From an uncultured Clostridia bacterium (GTDB lineage: Bacteria; Bacillota; Clostridia; RGIG6154), in the NCBI GenBank assembly GCA_934446135.1, contig CAKSDT010000041.1, forward strand, positions 1 to 14,359: a stretch of 14,359 nucleotides of DNA, written 5' to 3'. Numbering within the stretch: the stretch's first letter is position 1; each line of letters starts with the position of its first letter. The notes beneath the pieces were generated by a model, which saw only the letters and a program-made list of their open reading frames with translations, was not told the origin of the DNA and searched no databases. Below are positions 12,590 to 14,359 of this stretch, in pieces. The position numbers and the translations under genes are program-made.

Positions 12590-14359
12590 TTACAGTCCAA
12601 AGTAGTTATTTGTCTCCTGTTTTGCAACCTTTCCTCTGTTAAGTGCCCATTTTTTAAGTGCCTCGGTATCGTCATATTTCCAACTTCCCGGATATCTTAA
12701 AATATGTTCTGTTCTTAAATAAATTGTTTCTTTGTAACGAGATTCGATGCTTTTTACAATATTTTCACCTTTTAAAGGCCCGTCTATACACTCAAAATAC
12801 CTTGAAATAAATTTATTTTTAAATTCTTTATTTTTAAGAAGAGAATTAAACATCAAATTTGAAAGGCAGTCTGCCCTTAATTTAAACTCTAAAGTTCCCC
12901 CTCTTCCTTCATTCCAGTAACTTCTTCTTTCATCACCGGGAAGATATGCGTCATAATAAATGGTTTTTAAACTTTCCATGGTACAGTCCATATCAGTTAA
13001 AATAAATCTCCACTTCGTATCAACGGTTGTGTTTTCGGGGTTTTTGTTTCTCCATATTTTGATATTGTTATGCGGCCAATCAACATTTTCCGTAAAAATG
13101 TTTGCAATATAGAGATTTATCATATTGTCAAGGTCAAAATACTTTTGTGCAATCTCGTAATTTTCCTTTTCTGACATATCGTTATTAATAATAAAATATG
13201 CCTGTGCATTAAATACTTCAAGATCCGACTGTTCTCCCTCACTTAAAGTCGCTTTTAAGGGATCGTTCGCAATTTCTATCAAAACTGCGTCTTTGTCGTC
13301 TAAAAGTTTGAAATGCTCTTCAAAATAGTGAGAATCATATCTTTCCCTTATTAGGTAAACTCCCCAGTATTCCCCGTTTATAAAGACAACCGAATGAGTA
13401 TAACCCTGATAAATAAGTCCGAGTTTTTCACAAATCTCCTGGCTTAAAGTATCTCTTAAATAGTATTTTGTCCAATCATCGCCTGCATTCCTCAAAATAA
13501 GCCTTTTAAACTTATAAATAGGTTCTCCCGAAATGTCCTTAACTTTTCCGTCAAAAATATCAGCCTTGAACGATTTTAAAGAACCGTTTTCATATTCCGG
13601 GTTTTGTCTTGCATAAAGTCTTAAGGATTTTTGCTGCAAAACCCTTGTTCCGGCACCGTTTAACCTTATGCCGACACTTTGGGATACAAGTTTCTCACCC
13701 GAATTTGTGTAAATTTCGGCATATCCCGAAACTTCATTCGGATTTCCGAGAGTTAGATAGTTGGGATATCGGTATATTCCGTTTTCGCCAAAAAGATTAT
13801 CCTCATCTGTCGCCACGGAAATGATTTTCGCTCCCGTGTATCTTGTGTAAATATCCGCACTTACAAAATATGTATTTTGGGTCACAGGACCCTTTGTACC
13901 GTCTTTTTTAATTGCCCTTGCTTTTATAACCGTACCTTTAAAACTGTTTGCAAGAGGTTTTTTATATCCCGATTCCACAACAGATGTAACCGAAGAGAGT
14001 TTATCGGGTTCTTCAGACCTGTCTTTTATAAGTATGCCACCCGTATAGACATTTGATTTTTCGGTAGGGTCGGAGCCGTCCGTTGTATAATATATTACAG
14101 ATTCAGGATCTGCCGAAAGCGTAATATAAAACTCTTTTGTGTAGAGTCCCCCGTCAGAAGAAAATAAAACAGTATCTTTTACCTCTTTTTCTATAGTTCC
14201 TATTTCAAAAGCACCCCTGAAAGCATTTATTTCATCTTCGCTGTAAACTTTGTCCATTCCGGTAATTTCAACAAACCCACCGTGGTCTTTTGTCTTAAGT
14301 TTCATATATGACGCAATCTTTTCTATGTCAGAATAGGCTTTGCCGTCACGGTATACAAC
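12590..14359 (-). CDS. CotH-kinase family surface protein with chitobiase-type domain (5' truncated)
   Basis: The frame is open from TAA 12590-12592 to the window edge (589 codons plus stop), so the N-terminus, with any signal peptide, is missing; ATG 14305 is probably internal. The first visible domain contains YYTTDGSDPT, typical of the chitobiase/beta-hexosaminidase C-terminal-like fold (PF13290), roughly residues 60-170 of the fragment. The rest fits CotH kinase (PF08757): SLRLYAR, LRNAGDDWTKYYLRDTLSQ, GVYLIRERYDSHYFEEHF, ENVDWPHNNIKIWRN and RFILTDMDCTME, where the aspartate in TDMD is the expected metal ligand. CotH proteins phosphorylate spore-coat proteins in Bacillus; in gut Clostridia similar large proteins are often extracellular with carbohydrate-related partners. 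Substrate here is unknown. Confidence 0.85.
   Translation of the reverse strand, partial: VVYRDGKAYSDIEKIASYMKLKTKDHGGFVEITGMDKVYSEDEINAFRGAFEIGTIEKEVKDTVLFSSDGGLYTKEFYITLSADPESVIYYTTDGSDPTEKSNVYTGGILIKDRSEEPDKLSSVTSVVESGYKKPLANSFKGTVIKARAIKKDGTKGPVTQNTYFVSADIYTRYTGAKIISVATDEDNLFGENGIYRYPNYLTLGNPNEVSGYAEIYTNSGEKLVSQSVGIRLNGAGTRVLQQKSLRLYARQNPEYENGSLKSFKADIFDGKVKDISGEPIYKFKRLILRNAGDDWTKYYLRDTLSQEICEKLGLIYQGYTHSVVFINGEYWGVYLIRERYDSHYFEEHFKLLDDKDAVLIEIANDPLKATLSEGEQSDLEVFNAQAYFIINNDMSEKENYEIAQKYFDLDNMINLYIANIFTENVDWPHNNIKIWRNKNPENTTVDTKWRFILTDMDCTMESLKTIYYDAYLPGDERRSYWNEGRGGTLEFKLRADCLSNLMFNSLLKNKEFKNKFISRYFECIDGPLKGENIVKSIESRYKETIYLRTEHILRYPGSWKYDDTEALKKWALNRGKVAKQETNNYFGL

Overview
This is a low-G+C window with strong AGGAGG-type ribosome binding sites, sigma-A promoters of the TTGACA-N17-TATAAT type, two PF04392/LivJ-type lipoproteins and a CotH-type protein. 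Together these point to a Firmicute, most likely an anaerobic gut-type Clostridia. I cannot name a genus. The right edge cuts through a gene, and the left edge starts exactly on a repeat, so both edges may be assembly ends.

Layout, left to right. (1) 1-440: no convincing gene. A 77-bp exact direct repeat (1-77 and 364-440) brackets a hairpin-rich 286-bp segment, and the second copy abuts the stop codon of the next gene. (2) 441-3071, minus strand: a three-gene ABC importer (lipoprotein, permease, ATPase) of the TrpXYZ-like / PF04392 family. It is preceded by a clear sigma-A promoter and a ~165-nt leader. The leader holds an intrinsic terminator, a competing antiterminator and an eleven-member series of NAG triplets that resembles a TRAP (tryptophan RNA-binding attenuation protein) site. 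(3) 3367-6330, plus strand: a membrane-bound Cache-HAMP-SpoIIE/PP2C phosphatase, an MTA/SAH nucleosidase (mtnN) and a 56-codon small ORF resembling the DUF6774 family that seems to begin at ATT. (4) 6374-7417: a cupin gene and an HxlR-type regulator, divergently transcribed. Between them lies a 99-bp tandem repeat (two copies, 97/99 identical) in which each unit begins with an extended -10 box and contains perfect inverted repeats. (5) 7603-12461, minus strand: a complete branched-chain amino-acid ABC importer in the order livK-livH-livM-livG-livF. livK has its own consensus promoter, and two hairpins separate it from livHMGF. (6) 12590-14359, minus strand: the 3' part of a CotH-kinase family protein with a chitobiase-type domain, cut by the window edge.

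How it fits together: two amino-acid-type importers share the window. The liv system should take up Leu/Ile/Val. The PF04392 system has relatives implicated in aromatic amino-acid uptake, and the leader structure found here agrees with tryptophan-responsive attenuation. The phosphatase-mtnN pair joins an extracellular sensor output to methyl-cycle housekeeping, with no obvious mechanistic link. The HxlR-cupin pair looks like a small stress- or ligand-responsive unit. The strongest candidate for something undescribed is the triplet-repeat/terminator leader at 3072-3251; the promoter-bearing 99-bp repeats at 6854-7057 come second.
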